The notes under the pieces: model-generated | Database searches by the model: none | What the model was told of the DNA's origin: nothing | Seen by the model: the letters and a program-made list of their open reading frames with translations, nothing else | Origin: Treponema sp. | Lineage (GTDB): Bacteria; Spirochaetota; Spirochaetia; Treponematales; Breznakiellaceae | Reading direction: 5' to 3' | DNA: 12,702 nt | Assembly (NCBI GenBank): GCA_031277045.1 | Contig: JAISLX010000076.1 | Location: 1-12,702, forward strand | Shown here: positions 6,951 to 12,702 of the stretch, one piece after another | Position numbering within the stretch: position 1 is the first letter of the stretch | How the letters are laid out: each line of letters begins with the position of its first letter | Translations under genes and position numbers: made by a program

Positions 6951-7913
6951 ATGTTTAAAGTAGGGGGAAAGTGGGTTAGTCCGGCAGTGGTGTTGCTGGC
7001 CCTGGCGGGGATTGTGGTTGTGATTCTGCTGGGCACCACTGTCTACATTGTGGACCAGACCGAAGAGGCGGTGATAACCCGTTTTGGGCGTTACCATGCC
7101 ACCCAGGGGCCGGGGCTTCAGTTCAAGCTGCCTTTTGGGATTGACAAGATGTACAAGGTGAATGTGAAAACCGTACAGACTGAACAGTTTGGTTTCCGTA
7201 CCGTAACAAGCGGGATTAATTCGACCTATACCAATCAGACAGGCGAATCGACCATGCTTACCGGGGACCTGAACATTGTGGAGGTGGAGTGGATTATCCA
7301 GTACCGGGTGGTGGACCCCAAGGCCTGGGTTTTCAACGTGATGGAACGGAGCCGTACTATCCAGGACGTGTCCCGGTCGGCCATTAATATGCTGGTGGGG
7401 GACAGGACCATTATGGACATTATGGGGCCGGAACGGAGTTTTATAGAATCCGCCGGGGCGGAGTTTATGAATGAGACCTTCCGGGGCTACGGTCTGGGAA
7501 TCGATGTGATTGCCGTAAAGCTTCAGAACATCGATCCTCCCGCGGGGGTTCAGGAGGCGTTTGACGACGTGAACAAAGCGGAACAGGACATGAACCGCCT
7601 GATCAACGAGGGCCAGCAGGTTTACAACGCGGAAATCCCCAAAGCACGGGGGGAGCGGGAGCGGATTATCCAGGAAGCCCAGGGTTACAAAACCGAGCGG
7701 ATCAACAAGGCTAACGGGGATATAGCCCGGTTTAACGCGGTGTACGAGGAATACCGCCAGGCTCCGGAAGTTACCCGGCGGCGGCTCTACTACGAGATGG
7801 TGGAGGAGGTTTTCTCGGGGAATGAAACAACGGTGCTGCTGGACCGTAACTTTGACAATTTCCTGCCTCTGCGGAACCTGGGTGCGCGGAACGGCGCGGC
7901 GGAGGCACGGTAA
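6951..7913 (+). CDS. hflK: HflK, SPFH-domain membrane subunit of the FtsH modulator complex
   Basis: HflK and HflC form a large inner-membrane cage that surrounds and modulates the AAA protease FtsH. At 320 residues this is clearly shorter than E. coli HflK because it lacks the N-terminal Gly/Pro-rich extension. One N-terminal membrane segment (11-33) is followed by the SPFH domain, opening with the VDQTEEAVITRFGR block (34-47). HflK-specific stretches include TGDLNIVEVEWIIQYRV (104-120) and QEAFDDVNKAEQDMNRLINE (201-220), running into a charged coiled-coil stalk (about 230-280). The ribosome site GGAGG is 4 nt before the ATG, a slightly short spacing. The stop and the hflC start share one base (TAATG), implying coupling. 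No ftsH is in the window. Confidence 0.95.
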   Translation: MFKVGGKWVSPAVVLLALAGIVVVILLGTTVYIVDQTEEAVITRFGRYHATQGPGLQFKLPFGIDKMYKVNVKTVQTEQFGFRTVTSGINSTYTNQTGESTMLTGDLNIVEVEWIIQYRVVDPKAWVFNVMERSRTIQDVSRSAINMLVGDRTIMDIMGPERSFIESAGAEFMNETFRGYGLGIDVIAVKLQNIDPPAGVQEAFDDVNKAEQDMNRLINEGQQVYNAEIPKARGERERIIQEAQGYKTERINKANGDIARFNAVYEEYRQAPEVTRRRLYYEMVEEVFSGNETTVLLDRNFDNFLPLRNLGARNGAAEAR

Positions 7914-8896
7914 TGAAAAAAATTATTGTAACCCTTGCGGTAATTGCGGTGATATTTATAGGTATAATGGCTGCCGGCCCCTTTTATGTGGTTGACGAGG
8001 GGGAACAGGCGGTAATTGTTCAGATGGGGAAGCTGGTGAACGTGGTTACCGATGCGGGCTTTCATTTCAAGGTTCCCTTTATTGACGAGGTGGTCCGGTA
8101 TCCTAAGCGTATCATGGCTATGGACGGGGAACAGCGGAGTATGCCCACCAGGGAAAAGCAGTACATTTGGGTGGATGTAACCGCCCGCTGGCGTATCTCC
8201 GATCCGGCGAAATTCTACGAATCGATCCAGACTATTGACGCGGCCTACGCGAAACTTTCGGAAGTTGTCGATTCGGAAGTGCGGACTGTGGTGGCGGAAA
8301 ACTACCTGTGGGAGTCCGTGCGGAATTCCAACATCATCATGGAAAGGTCAGGCAATCTGGAAGCCCTGGGGCTGGGGGACAACATTGACCCGGAACTGCT
8401 CCAGGCTTCTATCCAGCCGGAGACCAACTATGAACCTATCGTAAAGGGCCGCCGCCAACTGGCGGAAGAGATTCTGGCCCGGGCCCGGCGCATGGTTCCG
8501 GAGTACGGCATTGAGTTGATCGACGTGGTGATCCGGCAGATCCGCTATTCCGATGAGCTTACCCAGAGCGTTTACGCCCGGATGATCAAGGAACGGAACC
8601 AGATCGCCCAGGCGTTCAGGTCGGAGGGGGAAGGTAAAAAGGCGGACTGGCAGGGCCGCATGGACCGGGAACGGCGTTCCATTCTTTCGGAAGCCTACGA
8701 AAAGGCGGAGACGGTCCGGGGCGAGGGCGACGCGGAGGCGGCCCGGATCTACGCGGAAGCCTACGGCCGGGACCGGGACTTCTTTGATTTCTGGCGGGCG
8801 GTGGAATCTTACCGGAATACCATGCCGGGATTCGATAAAACCCTTTCCACGGACATGGAGTATTTTAAGTACCTCTATTCGCCTACCGCGCGCTAA
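7913..8896 (+). CDS. hflC: HflC, SPFH-domain partner of HflK
   Basis: Partner of HflK in the FtsH-associated membrane complex; 327 residues, close to the usual HflC length. An N-terminal membrane anchor (about 4-22) leads into the SPFH domain beginning FYVVDEGEQAVIVQMGK (24-40). The C-terminal half has the HflC hallmark: a charged helix with the block VRGEGDAEAARIYAEAYGRD (268-287) followed by FFDFWRAVESYR (290-301). Residues about 138-178 form a loop (NSNIIMERSGNLE...) that looks longer than in the E. coli protein. GGAGG at 7901-7905, inside hflK, is 7 nt from the ATG. After the stop a 65-bp gap holds a small GCGGA-ATA-TCCGC hairpin but no U-tract, so read-through into the next gene is plausible. 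Confidence 0.95.
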   Translation: MKKIIVTLAVIAVIFIGIMAAGPFYVVDEGEQAVIVQMGKLVNVVTDAGFHFKVPFIDEVVRYPKRIMAMDGEQRSMPTREKQYIWVDVTARWRISDPAKFYESIQTIDAAYAKLSEVVDSEVRTVVAENYLWESVRNSNIIMERSGNLEALGLGDNIDPELLQASIQPETNYEPIVKGRRQLAEEILARARRMVPEYGIELIDVVIRQIRYSDELTQSVYARMIKERNQIAQAFRSEGEGKKADWQGRMDRERRSILSEAYEKAETVRGEGDAEAARIYAEAYGRDRDFFDFWRAVESYRNTMPGFDKTLSTDMEYFKYLYSPTAR

Positions 8897-8961
8897 AAGC
8901 CTGCCGCGTTTGCGGAATATCCGCGCGGCGGGCCGCCCGGCGAATCTATGGAGTTGAAGCT

Positions 8962-10557
8962 ATGGCCAGAGGGATCTTTTACATTGAAATTGACGGCGCA
9001 AGGCGGCTGGGCTTTGATACGGGTCTGAATGCCCAGGCGTTTGCCCAGGCAAAGCTTACCCAGTTTATTACCCAGGAGGGGCACATTGTCCTGCCGGACG
9101 CCGCGGTCAGTCCCTGGCAGCCCGGCGGCGTCATTGAGAGCGAGGGGACGATGGTGGTCTGGGGGCCGGATTTTGAGGGGGAACGCCTTGATCTGCTCCT
9201 GGCGCCGGGCAGAGAGGACCTGGCCCTGGATGCCCTGCGCTATTGGCTGGCCGCCTGGCCCCTTGTGCCGCAAACCGGTTCGTGGCCGGCGGGGGTGTTT
9301 GTCGTTATCCGCGCCGGCGGGCCTTACCCCGCGGGGACTATACTGTTTCCCCCGGAGCGGCTGCGCTGCCGCTGTATCCAGGCGGAAGCCGGGGATCGCT
9401 GGCTGGATGGCGGAGAATCCCTGGTCTTTCCGGATTTCACGGGGAAGGCGGCGGCCTCTTTTACCGCCGGCGCTATGCTCTACCGGATTTTCGCCAATGC
9501 CGCCGGTTCCGCGGGGGCCATTCCCGCCGGGGACGCGGTCCGGTCCGGTGTTCTGCCTTTTTCCAGCCGGGACCCGGAGCGGCTGCACCAGGACATGAGG
9601 GAGGGTGTCTTCCTTCCCCTGAACCTCGCGGCGCCGGGTTTGGATCCCCAGGCCGCGGAATTAGTGGACCGGGCTATCGCCGGTCTCAAGGGCCAGGCCG
9701 CGCCCAGACCCTCCCTGGAGGAAGTGGCCGAACTGTTGGGGCCCCCCGCCGGGGCAGGTCCGGGGGGCGCGGAATCCGGCGGGCCGGGCCGGGAGGCAGC
9801 CTCTTTTTTCCGGGAGTTGGACACGCGGGAACAGGACAGGCTGCGGGAAGAACGGGAACGCTGCGAAAAAAAGCGAAACCTTACCGTGGGAACCCGGCGT
9901 TTCCTGGTGCGGAATACCGCGATTATCACCGGTATCGCCGCGGCGCTGGCTGTTGTAATCATGTTCGTAGGCAGCATGATCTCTTCCCGCCGGGGCCTTC
10001 CCACAACCGGGGGCATGAATTCCCTTGAGGTGGTGGAAACCTACTACGGCGCCTTTGCCACGCTGGACCATACGCTGATGGAAGCCTGCGTCATCGACAA
10101 AGCCGGCAAGGGGGACATCGACATGGTTACCCGCTTTTTTGTAACAAGCCGGGTCCGCCAGGCTTACGAGTTTAGTTCCGTAACGGTTTCGGCTGAAGAC
10201 TGGTTTGCCGCCGGCGCCCCGCCTACAACCGCCCAGATTCTGGGAGTTACCAATCTGAACATTACGCGGCTGGCGGGGGATGAGGACGGTGATGAGGCGC
10301 GCTACCGGGCGGAGTACATTATCTGGCTTCCCGGCGCTAACGAGGATTCGGAAGGCATTGTGGCCATTCCGGGCCCCGCGCCGGAACTTCCGCCGGACAC
10401 CGGAGCCCCGGAGAGTTTTCTTTCCACGGAAGACTTTGTCCCCCCCCGCGGGTATCCGTTGATCGATGAACTTACCCTTATCCGCCACAAGGGAAACTGG
10501 CGCATATCGCGTATTGACCGGAACGCTAGCGATCCTCCAGACGGGCCTTGGCGATAA
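8962..10557 (+). CDS. Single-pass membrane protein with kinase-C-lobe-like and NTF2-like regions (unrecognised)
   Basis: I do not recognise a named family; 531 residues. One membrane segment (about 316-340) follows a basic stretch (KKRNLTVGTRRFLVR), so the N-terminal 315 residues should be cytoplasmic and the C-terminal part outside. Residues about 160-260 read like a eukaryotic-type kinase C-lobe: a FTAGAMLYRIF helix, then PFSSRDPERLHQDMREGVFLP, then LDPQAAELVDRAIAG...RPSLEEVAELL. No Gly-rich loop, VAIK lysine or HRD loop is visible, so catalysis is unlikely. Residues 262-305 are a Gly/Pro then charged linker. Residues about 353-520 start EVVETYYGAF and end LTLIRHKGNWRISRI, resembling an NTF2-like domain. 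The start has GGAG 8 nt upstream. The 3' end overlaps rimP by 32 bp on the other strand. The domain calls are eye-based inference. Confidence 0.85.
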   Translation: MARGIFYIEIDGARRLGFDTGLNAQAFAQAKLTQFITQEGHIVLPDAAVSPWQPGGVIESEGTMVVWGPDFEGERLDLLLAPGREDLALDALRYWLAAWPLVPQTGSWPAGVFVVIRAGGPYPAGTILFPPERLRCRCIQAEAGDRWLDGGESLVFPDFTGKAAASFTAGAMLYRIFANAAGSAGAIPAGDAVRSGVLPFSSRDPERLHQDMREGVFLPLNLAAPGLDPQAAELVDRAIAGLKGQAAPRPSLEEVAELLGPPAGAGPGGAESGGPGREAASFFRELDTREQDRLREERERCEKKRNLTVGTRRFLVRNTAIITGIAAALAVVIMFVGSMISSRRGLPTTGGMNSLEVVETYYGAFATLDHTLMEACVIDKAGKGDIDMVTRFFVTSRVRQAYEFSSVTVSAEDWFAAGAPPTTAQILGVTNLNITRLAGDEDGDEARYRAEYIIWLPGANEDSEGIVAIPGPAPELPPDTGAPESFLSTEDFVPPRGYPLIDELTLIRHKGNWRISRIDRNASDPPDGPWR

Positions 10558-10975
10558 GTTCATAAGGCAGGGTGCGCTGTTCACCGTCTTTTTCCAGCGC
10601 GATTCCGTTCTCGTCCGATGAGCGGAGGACGCCGGAAAACCAGCCGCTTGTATCGGTCCGGTAACAGCGGACCCGGCGGCCCAGGAAATGACGGAATTCG
10701 GCGCCGTCCTTGATAAGCCGGTCTGTGCCGGGGCTGGATACCTCCACGTAAAGATTCTGCCCGGAAAAGGCAAGTTCCAGCCGGGGCAGGGCGGCCCGGT
10801 GAAAGGCCGAACAATCGTCCAGGCTAATATCCCCGTCCTTGTACACCACGATACGAACCTGCACGGAACCCCGGTGGCGGGAAACGGTAATCTCCACCAA
10901 GGAAAGTTTAAGGCCCCGCGCGATGGGCTCCAGGGCGTCGATAAGGGGATCCGGCTGCGGGGGGGTATAACGCAT
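10526..10975 (-). CDS. rimP: Ribosome maturation factor RimP
   Basis: Cytoplasmic factor needed for maturation of the 30S ribosomal subunit; 149 residues, the normal length. The central block LYVEVSSPGTDRLIKDGAEFRHFLGRRVR (75-103) is the diagnostic RimP segment, and the C-terminal SH3-like part ends TLPYELIAKARLE (135-147). The N-terminal 74 residues carry the degenerate ferredoxin-like domain with IVVYKDGDISLDDCS. ATG 10975 has AGGAG 5 nt upstream. The pyrC stop is only 12 bp away, so the two are co-transcribed. In many bacteria rimP leads a nusA-infB operon. Here its 3' end instead runs convergently into another gene, so that linkage is broken on this side. Confidence 0.94.
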   Translation of the reverse strand: MRYTPPQPDPLIDALEPIARGLKLSLVEITVSRHRGSVQVRIVVYKDGDISLDDCSAFHRAALPRLELAFSGQNLYVEVSSPGTDRLIKDGAEFRHFLGRRVRCYRTDTSGWFSGVLRSSDENGIALEKDGEQRTLPYELIAKARLEDR

Positions 10976-10987
10976 GTTTTCTCCTGG

Positions 10988-12400
10988 TTAGTCCGAAGGA
11001 TCGCTAGTATCCGCGGGATTGGCGCCTGCGGAACTCGTATTCACGGGACCCGTGAATACGGGATGGACCGGGCGGCCAAAACCGGGTTTTCCCGTCAAAA
11101 CGCCGTCTTTCATGATAAAACAGCCCCGCAGCAGGGCCGCCGCGGGGGATCCGGTGGTTTCAAACCCGTCGTAGGGGGATATTTGATGTTTGGAGTGGAG
11201 TTCCGCGTTCCTGATAACCCCGGTCTTGTTCATGTCCACAATCGTGAAATCCGCGTCGCCGCCAAGCGTAAAACCGCCCTTGCGGGGGTAAAGCCCCCAC
11301 AGGCGGGCCGGGGCCAGGGAGGCGATCCGGGCGTAGTCGTTCAAGCTTAAACGGCCCTGGTTCACCGCCGTAAGCATAAGGGCCGCCGATGTCTCCACCC
11401 CGGCGATGCCGGAGGGGGCCTCCCAGAGGGACCGGCCTTTCTCTTCCGCCGTGTGGGGGGCGTGGTCCGAGGCGATCATGTCGATGGTTCCCTCCGCGAT
11501 ACCCTGCCACAGGGCTTCCCGGTCTTCGCTGTCCCGAACGGGGGGGTTAACCTTCATTCTGGTTCCCAGGCGCGGGTAATCGCCTGAATCGAGGAACAGG
11601 TACTGGGGACAGGTTTCCGCGCTGAGCGGCAGTCCCCGCCGTTTGGCCTCCCGGATAAGGGCAAGACTAAGCCGGGCGCTGACGTGGCAGATGTGGACGG
11701 CCGCCCCGGTGTATTCGGCAAGGCGTATGGTCCTGGCCACGGCCTCCGCCTCGGAAATGCCGGGCCGGGAGCGGGGCAAAAGGGCCGGGCCGGCGCCGGA
11801 CTCCCGGCAAAGCCGGGTAAAATGCTCGTTCAACTCGTTGTCCTCCGCGTGGAAGGCGATCCGCCGGCCGGCGGTCCGCGTCATCTGTTCGTACAGGGTC
11901 CCCAGAGGGGGGGCGGCGATATTCCCCACGGAAGTCCCCAGGAAAACTTTGAAGCCCAGGGCCCCTTCGCGGACAAGGCCCTCCACCTCCCCCAGGTTGT
12001 TCCGCGTCAAAAGGGCGAACAGTCCAAAGTCCGTATAGGATTTTTCCCCGGCGGCGCGGAATTTGTCTCGTAATTCGGCCGTCCCCGCCGTGGGGGGGAG
12101 GGTGTTGGGCATATCCGCCACTACCGTAATTCCCCCGTGGGCCGCCGCGGCGGAACCGCTGGCAAAATCCTCTTTGTAGGTAAGGCCGGGGTCCCGGAAA
12201 TGAACGTGGGCGTCGATAAGGCCGGGAAGGACAAAGAGTCCTCCGGCATCGTACACATCCTCCGCGCGGGAAGAATCGATCTCGTCCGCGACGGCGGCCA
12301 GTTTGCCGTCCCTGATTCCCAGGTCCGCCCTCACGTTATCCCGGGCGGTTCCCCGTGGATCCACCAGGGTTCCCCCTTTAAGGACCAGATCGTACTTCAT
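10988..12400 (-). CDS. pyrC: Dihydroorotase, class I
   Basis: Zn-dependent amidohydrolase converting carbamoyl-aspartate to dihydroorotate in pyrimidine synthesis; 470 residues. The metal centre is complete: His65 and His67 in DAHVHFRDPG, the carbamylated Lys151 in GFKVFLG, His184 in FHAED, His239 in ICHVS, and catalytic Asp312 in SDHAPH. KVNPPVRD (283-290) favours dihydroorotase over allantoinase or hydantoinase. The start at 12400 follows a purine-rich AGGGGGAAG 9 nt upstream. An in-frame TTG at 12427 is less likely. The last 20 or so residues (Thr/Ser/Pro/Asp-rich) extend past the usual GKPGFGRPV end and overlap a perfect inverted repeat. pyrC is first of the pair with rimP. Confidence 0.93.
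   Translation of the reverse strand: MKYDLVLKGGTLVDPRGTARDNVRADLGIRDGKLAAVADEIDSSRAEDVYDAGGLFVLPGLIDAHVHFRDPGLTYKEDFASGSAAAAHGGITVVADMPNTLPPTAGTAELRDKFRAAGEKSYTDFGLFALLTRNNLGEVEGLVREGALGFKVFLGTSVGNIAAPPLGTLYEQMTRTAGRRIAFHAEDNELNEHFTRLCRESGAGPALLPRSRPGISEAEAVARTIRLAEYTGAAVHICHVSARLSLALIREAKRRGLPLSAETCPQYLFLDSGDYPRLGTRMKVNPPVRDSEDREALWQGIAEGTIDMIASDHAPHTAEEKGRSLWEAPSGIAGVETSAALMLTAVNQGRLSLNDYARIASLAPARLWGLYPRKGGFTLGGDADFTIVDMNKTGVIRNAELHSKHQISPYDGFETTGSPAAALLRGCFIMKDGVLTGKPGFGRPVHPVFTGPVNTSSAGANPADTSDPSD
11036..11060. repeat. Perfect 12-bp inverted repeat at the 3' end of pyrC
   Basis: CGTATTCACGGG and CCCGTGAATACG flank a single base, giving a 25-bp perfect dyad inside the codons for PVFTGPVNT of the dihydroorotase tail. 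It lies 61 bp upstream of the rimP start codon. As DNA it looks like a dimeric-regulator operator; as RNA it would form an 11-bp stem with a 3-base loop. The dyad is certain; its function is unknown. Confidence 0.85.
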
Positions 12401-12492
12401 CGCGGATAGCTTCCCCCTATGCGGCAAGCCGGAGCCCGGCGCCCTGACGCGCCGGTAAACAGCGTGGAAAATTAAACCGAGTATAATGTAGT
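12401..12492. promoter_or_regulatory. Divergent promoter region between pyrC and the SulP gene
   Basis: On the plus strand a perfect TATAAT (12482-12487) stands 5 bp before the SulP ATG, without a clear -35. On the minus strand, overlapping it, TTCATA (12509-12504), an 18-bp spacer and TATACT (12485-12480) could drive pyrC, giving a leader of about 70 nt. That leader would contain a hairpin with 7-bp arms CCGGCGC and GCGCCGG at 12436-12455. The two promoters would compete for the same DNA. All assignments are by consensus matching. Confidence 0.4.
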
Positions 12493-12702
12493 ATGGTCCA
12501 ACGTATGAAGAGAGGAAAACCGCTGTTTCCTGGTTTTTTTGACCTGGACGGCATGCGGCCCCGGCTGCTCGAAATCCTGCCCTGCAGCGGCAAAACGCCC
12601 TACGGGCTTCCTGCCTTTGGCAGGGACCTTGTGGCGGGGCTTATCGTGGGAATTGTGGCGCTGCCGCTGTCAATGGCCTTCAGCATCTCCGCGGGGGGAA
12701 GC
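12493..12702 (+). CDS. SulP-family anion transporter, N-terminal fragment (cut by window)
   Basis: The 70 visible residues end in the first membrane segment of a SulP (SLC26-like) permease: FGRDLVAGLIVGIVALPLSMAF (42-63), which matches the family's conserved start (RDLxAGLxVGxVALPxxMAF). Members move sulfate, bicarbonate or other anions, usually with a C-terminal STAS domain, which is beyond the window. No Shine-Dalgarno is visible before ATG 12493, and the TATAAT 5 bp upstream would put the transcription start at about the start codon. ATG 12505 is an alternative start. The gene is divergent from pyrC. Substrate cannot be told. Confidence 0.85.
   Translation, partial: MVQRMKRGKPLFPGFFDLDGMRPRLLEILPCSGKTPYGLPAFGRDLVAGLIVGIVALPLSMAFSISAGGS

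Noticed and set aside
6858..7097. N-terminal extension of the HAD protein by 80 residues to the upstream in-frame start at 7097
   Set aside because: It would run antisense into hflK, shows no recognisable sequence, and the HAD motif I sits at the normal distance from the ATG at 6857.
12401..12427. Dihydroorotase start at the in-frame TTG 12427
   Set aside because: No good ribosome site precedes it, whereas the purine-rich site lies between it and ATG 12400, where the family N-terminus begins.

Overview
The window is GC-rich bacterial chromosome, densely packed, with eleven protein-coding genes (two cut by the window edges) and no tRNA, rRNA, CRISPR array or transposase that I can see. It most resembles a spirochaete of the Treponema/Spirochaeta group. 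The pointers are the solute-binding protein leader ending in FASGQGQ, a short HflK/HflC pair, and a fast-evolving single-TM hypothetical protein beside it. This assignment is inference, not proof.

Region 1 (1-5692, minus strand) is a complete-looking five-gene ABC importer operon of the oligopeptide/dipeptide (Opp/Dpp) class. In transcription order it holds the family 5 solute-binding protein, permease B, permease C, ATPase D and ATPase F (F truncated at the window start). A recognisable promoter (TTGACG-17-GACAAT) lies at about 5754-5782. A 14-bp hairpin closed by a UUCG tetraloop separates the binding-protein gene from the membrane genes, probably to give excess binding protein. The binding-protein gene carries a 12-base poly-G tract just after the signal peptide. 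The transported substrate cannot be fixed from sequence; peptides and oligosaccharides (the Thermotoga-type branch of this family) are both possible.

Region 2 (5818-6857, minus strand) holds a HAD-IIB phosphatase gene. It contains an in-frame array of seven 15-bp repeats (pentapeptide AVPGD-like), and its stop codon falls inside a separate five-unit 23-bp tandem array of dyad-symmetric repeats that lies upstream of the transporter promoter.

Region 3 (6951-10557, plus strand) is hflK-hflC, whose products form the membrane SPFH complex that modulates the FtsH protease, followed by a 531-residue single-pass membrane protein. That protein's cytoplasmic half looks like a degenerate protein-kinase C-lobe and its outer half like an NTF2-type domain. 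This trio is the best candidate here for an undescribed system.

Region 4 (10526-12400, minus strand) is pyrC (dihydroorotase) followed by rimP. The rimP 3' end overlaps the hypothetical gene convergently by 32 bp. A perfect 12-bp inverted repeat sits in the 3' end of pyrC. Finally, the N-terminus of a SulP-family anion transporter starts divergently at 12493 and runs off the window.
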